The translations under genes were made by a program, and so were the position numbers. This document shows positions 62,006 to 64,000 of a stretch of DNA of 64,000 nt, piece after piece. The stretch is taken from assembly GCA_001600495.1 (NCBI GenBank), contig BCKE01000027.1:225371-289370 (forward strand), read 5' to 3'. Below the pieces are notes generated by a model that saw nothing but the letters and a program-made list of their open reading frames with translations, was not told the DNA's origin and did not search any database. This DNA is from Pilasporangium apinafurcum (taxonomy: Eukaryota > Oomycota > Peronosporomycetes > Pythiales > Pythiaceae). Each line of letters begins with the position of its first letter. The first letter of the stretch is position 1.

Positions 62006-63171
62006 TTATTCCGTAATATAAGGCTCCAATGGTGCTGGGTTCCAGTCTGGGTAGAACTTACTCACCACAGCCTGCACCTGTTCAGGTGTACCCACAACTG
62101 CACTTCCAGATTCGACCAGCCCGCTCACAAATGCCTGGAAATCCGAATTGGATTTGGCGTGATTTTCATCGAAATCAACATAGCGAATCTCCATTTTCTT
62201 GCCCAATTTCTTTTCAGCGATGGCAGCGACTTCTAGTGGCGTCTTCCGGTCACCTTCGATAGGGAACTCGGCCCATTCCAAGTCTTTTGGATCGGCAGTT
62301 GTGAGCACGTGCGCGATGAAGCGACCAATATCGGGACGGGCTGTGCAACTGAACGCTGTTTGTCCCTTGCCAACAACACGCATGTGGCCCTCGGCGTAAT
62401 TGTATTCAAGGAAGCTGAAAGCAAAAAGGTGGCATAACGACAAAGTAAGTAAACACATGAGTTATTGGGCTCGGGTCTAATCAATGTGGCTTGACTTACG
62501 GCGCAAACCAGTCGGAGAAGAGACCGGTAAAAAAGAGTACGTAAGGCAGATCGAGTTTCTTGAGCTCTTCTTGGAGGTCGCCTTTGCCACGGTTCAGTCC
62601 ACTGGTATCATTGAAACCATACTACACAGGCACAGGACAAATGGAATGCAGTGAGCACCATCAATAGAATGACAGTAGATAGAATATGCCAATGTACCTC
62701 AGCTGGGATGAAAAGCTTGACACCAGCGGCTTTGGCCACTCGTGCAAAATCGAGTTGGAGGTCAAGACCAAACTGACCGATAGTGCTCACACTAAAGACA
62801 ATAGAGACAAACAATAGCGAGCAATTGTTAGTCGATCGATAATGAACATTGTATGAGCATTGTCAACGTACACGACATCGACACCCTGAAAAGCTGGCTT
62901 CCACGACTCGGGATTGGAGTAATCAGCCTTAATCAGACTGGCACCATTCTTCTTCAGCTCTTGGAGTTCAGACTATTTCGGCAGCAGCAACACATACTCG
63001 TTAGAAACTCGACGAGGCTTGTAACATGAACACAGGAGCTCAAAGATGGCTTACTTTGGTGTCATCTCTGGTGATGACTCTGACGGTAGCTTCTCGCTTG
63101 AGGAGTTCGTTTACAACATACGTGCCAACAGAGCCGGCACCTAGGACGACAAAGGTTTTGTGATGAGCCAT
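62006..63171 (-). CDS. NmrA-like NAD(P)-binding oxidoreductase/regulator
   Basis: Five exons, 63171..63055, 62972..62872, 62791..62698, 62621..62500 and 62414..62006, give 280 residues. All introns are 76-85 nt, GT-AG, and all joins keep frame. The Rossmann start is TFVVLGAGSVGTYVVNELLK (a G-x-G-x-x-G variant), then RVITRDDTK, GVDVVVSTIGQFGLDLQLDF, KLFIPAEYGFNDTSGLNRGK and DLPYVLFFTGLFSDW. This is the atypical short-chain dehydrogenase group of NmrA and isoflavone-reductase-like proteins, which bind NAD(P) and often sense redox or reduce small aromatics. Substrate unknown. The exon density is the highest in the window. Confidence 0.88.
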
Positions 63172-63640
63172 GCTGTTGAGTTGGTTGGTACTGTTTTGGT
63201 TGTCGATGTGTGTTGTTGAAGGAAGTTTAAATTGTGAAGAGCACTCGACTCAATTTGAATGTAGAGTTTGCTGGGATATACCAAATCCGACGACCATTAG
63301 ATCAGATAACATGAATGCATACGCCGAAGGATTACGATGAACCTATTCAGCTCGTCATCATCAAACCATCAATCCAAACCCTTGGTCAAAATTAGAACGA
63401 AACGCCTACAAGGATTTATCAGCATAAGAGAATCGAGGATGACGTTTTCCTCTCATCTCTTCCAAGATGCAATAATACATGTCCTGTCGATGTGCACTAT
63501 AGTGCTTGAATCGATTTTGAGTCATTCTTATAATCCTAAGAACTTTGCGAATTATGCCTCTTCTTTCATGAAAGCTGACATTGAAATCCTTTAATAAGTT
63601 CAAAGATACATTGAGAAAGAGTGCCTCTGTGTTTACTGGC
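63172..63640. other. Intergenic region
   Basis: Promoter of the NmrA-like gene and sequence of unknown nature. The 85-codon plus-strand ORF (63337-63594) and its minus-strand shadow have no motif. It grades into a relic of a Fanzor-type element. Confidence 0.45.
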
Positions 63641-64000
63641 GGTTGCCAGAATATGGACTAAACCGTGTGGATGCGTCTGAGAGGTTGTTAGAATCTCTCG
63701 TTGCCCACGCATACTTCTGCACTCTATTCTGCTCGCCGTAACTATAATGATCTCGGAAGTATATGTAGAAGGCACATGGCAAGTGTATGAATGTTCTTCG
63801 ACGCATTGGCGTCTCACTNCCAGGTGATTCTGCACTCGCTGTTATTGCAGCAAAGAACATGGCGGGGAAACTCGATACCTCCACTTCCATCAGTTTTTTT
63901 TGTCGGGAATGGCATCATCTCGAGCTGCTGGTAGCACTTGAAGCACCGCTGGCTCGTACTGTACTCGTTAATGTGTAGCACAGTCATGCACGCTATCAAC
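63641..64000 (-). pseudogene. Relic of a Fanzor/TnpB-type nuclease 3' end (family 2, copy A), cut by window edge
   Basis: On the minus strand from the window edge: VLHINEYSTSQRCFKCYQQL, then RHVLCCNNSECRITW, an ambiguous base (63819), TGA at 63814-63816, then DANASKNIHTLAMCLLH. The CxxC knuckle, the C-x5-C-type knuckle and D-x-N-A-x-x-N-I are the zinc ribbon and RuvC-III of TnpB/Fanzor proteins. The TGA stands where Arg (R-D-x-N-A) is usual. Sequence below 63760 (to about 63641) is probably the element's 3' tail. The family differs from copies 1 and 2 in ribbon spacing. Confidence 0.7.

Noticed and set aside
63337-63603. Overlapping 85- and 65-codon ORFs on both strands
   Set aside because: No recognisable motif and mutually overlapping; more likely non-coding sequence next to a Fanzor-type relic.

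Overview
This 64 kb window is a gene-dense piece of a eukaryotic nuclear genome. Short introns (mostly 50-110 nt, GT-AG), intron-poor large genes, intergenic gaps often below 300 bp, an ATP-type PEPCK with a mitochondrial-like leader and flagellar genes (ARL6/BBS3, CFAP20) point to a flagellated protist. The overall style suggests a zoosporic oomycete (stramenopile). That assignment is inference; no rRNA or other marker settles it.

0-20 kb: housekeeping genes in mixed orientation. They are SDH assembly factor 2, V-ATPase subunit E, a 4'-phosphopantetheinyl transferase, a membrane-anchored GH5 exo-beta-1,3-glucanase, S-adenosylhomocysteinase, a short tail-anchored Qc-SNARE, WDR18/Ipi3, THUMPD1/Tan1, ribosomal protein eL29, clathrin light chain and an FKBP15-like protein. 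A cytochrome P450 pseudogene lies at 18.5-19.8 kb.

20-35 kb: an intronless BRCA2 homologue interrupted by a 765-N gap exactly at a BRC repeat, a coiled-coil protein, an ankyrin-DHHC palmitoyltransferase, a MED28-like Mediator subunit and a PLP aminotransferase. A long AT-rich stretch follows, then a decayed Fanzor/TnpB-type element with a structured 3' end, a ubiquitin-like miniprotein and complex I subunit NDUFA1.

35-51 kb: CNBP-type zinc-knuckle protein, lipase maturation factor, PEPCK, the convergent flagellar pair ARL6/CFAP20, a 13-finger TFIIIA-like C2H2 protein, an intact P450 (source-like copy of the pseudogene), a second Fanzor fragment sharing the same 3' end, a SYLF-domain protein and complex III subunit QCR8.

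51-64 kb: a lineage-specific cell-surface neighbourhood. Two tandem paralogous single-pass acidic glycoproteins (the first His-rich, broken by a 460-N gap in its repeat) are followed by three TMEM198/DUF4203-like multi-pass membrane paralogues, a NmrA-like dehydrogenase and two relics of another Fanzor/TnpB-type family.

The most interesting signals are: (1) two Fanzor/TnpB-type copies whose ORF 3' ends run into a conserved, hairpin-bearing tail of about 90-125 nt, resembling an omega/guide RNA; (2) two further relics sharing the same TGA in the RuvC-III motif; (3) assembly gaps placed exactly on coding repeats (BRC, His-rich); (4) a palindromic GTGGNCCAC motif 90-130 bp upstream of four start codons; (5) a TAAAAACCT-type motif in several housekeeping promoters. 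All intron-exon structures were derived by eye from splice consensus and frame continuity; no transcript data were available.
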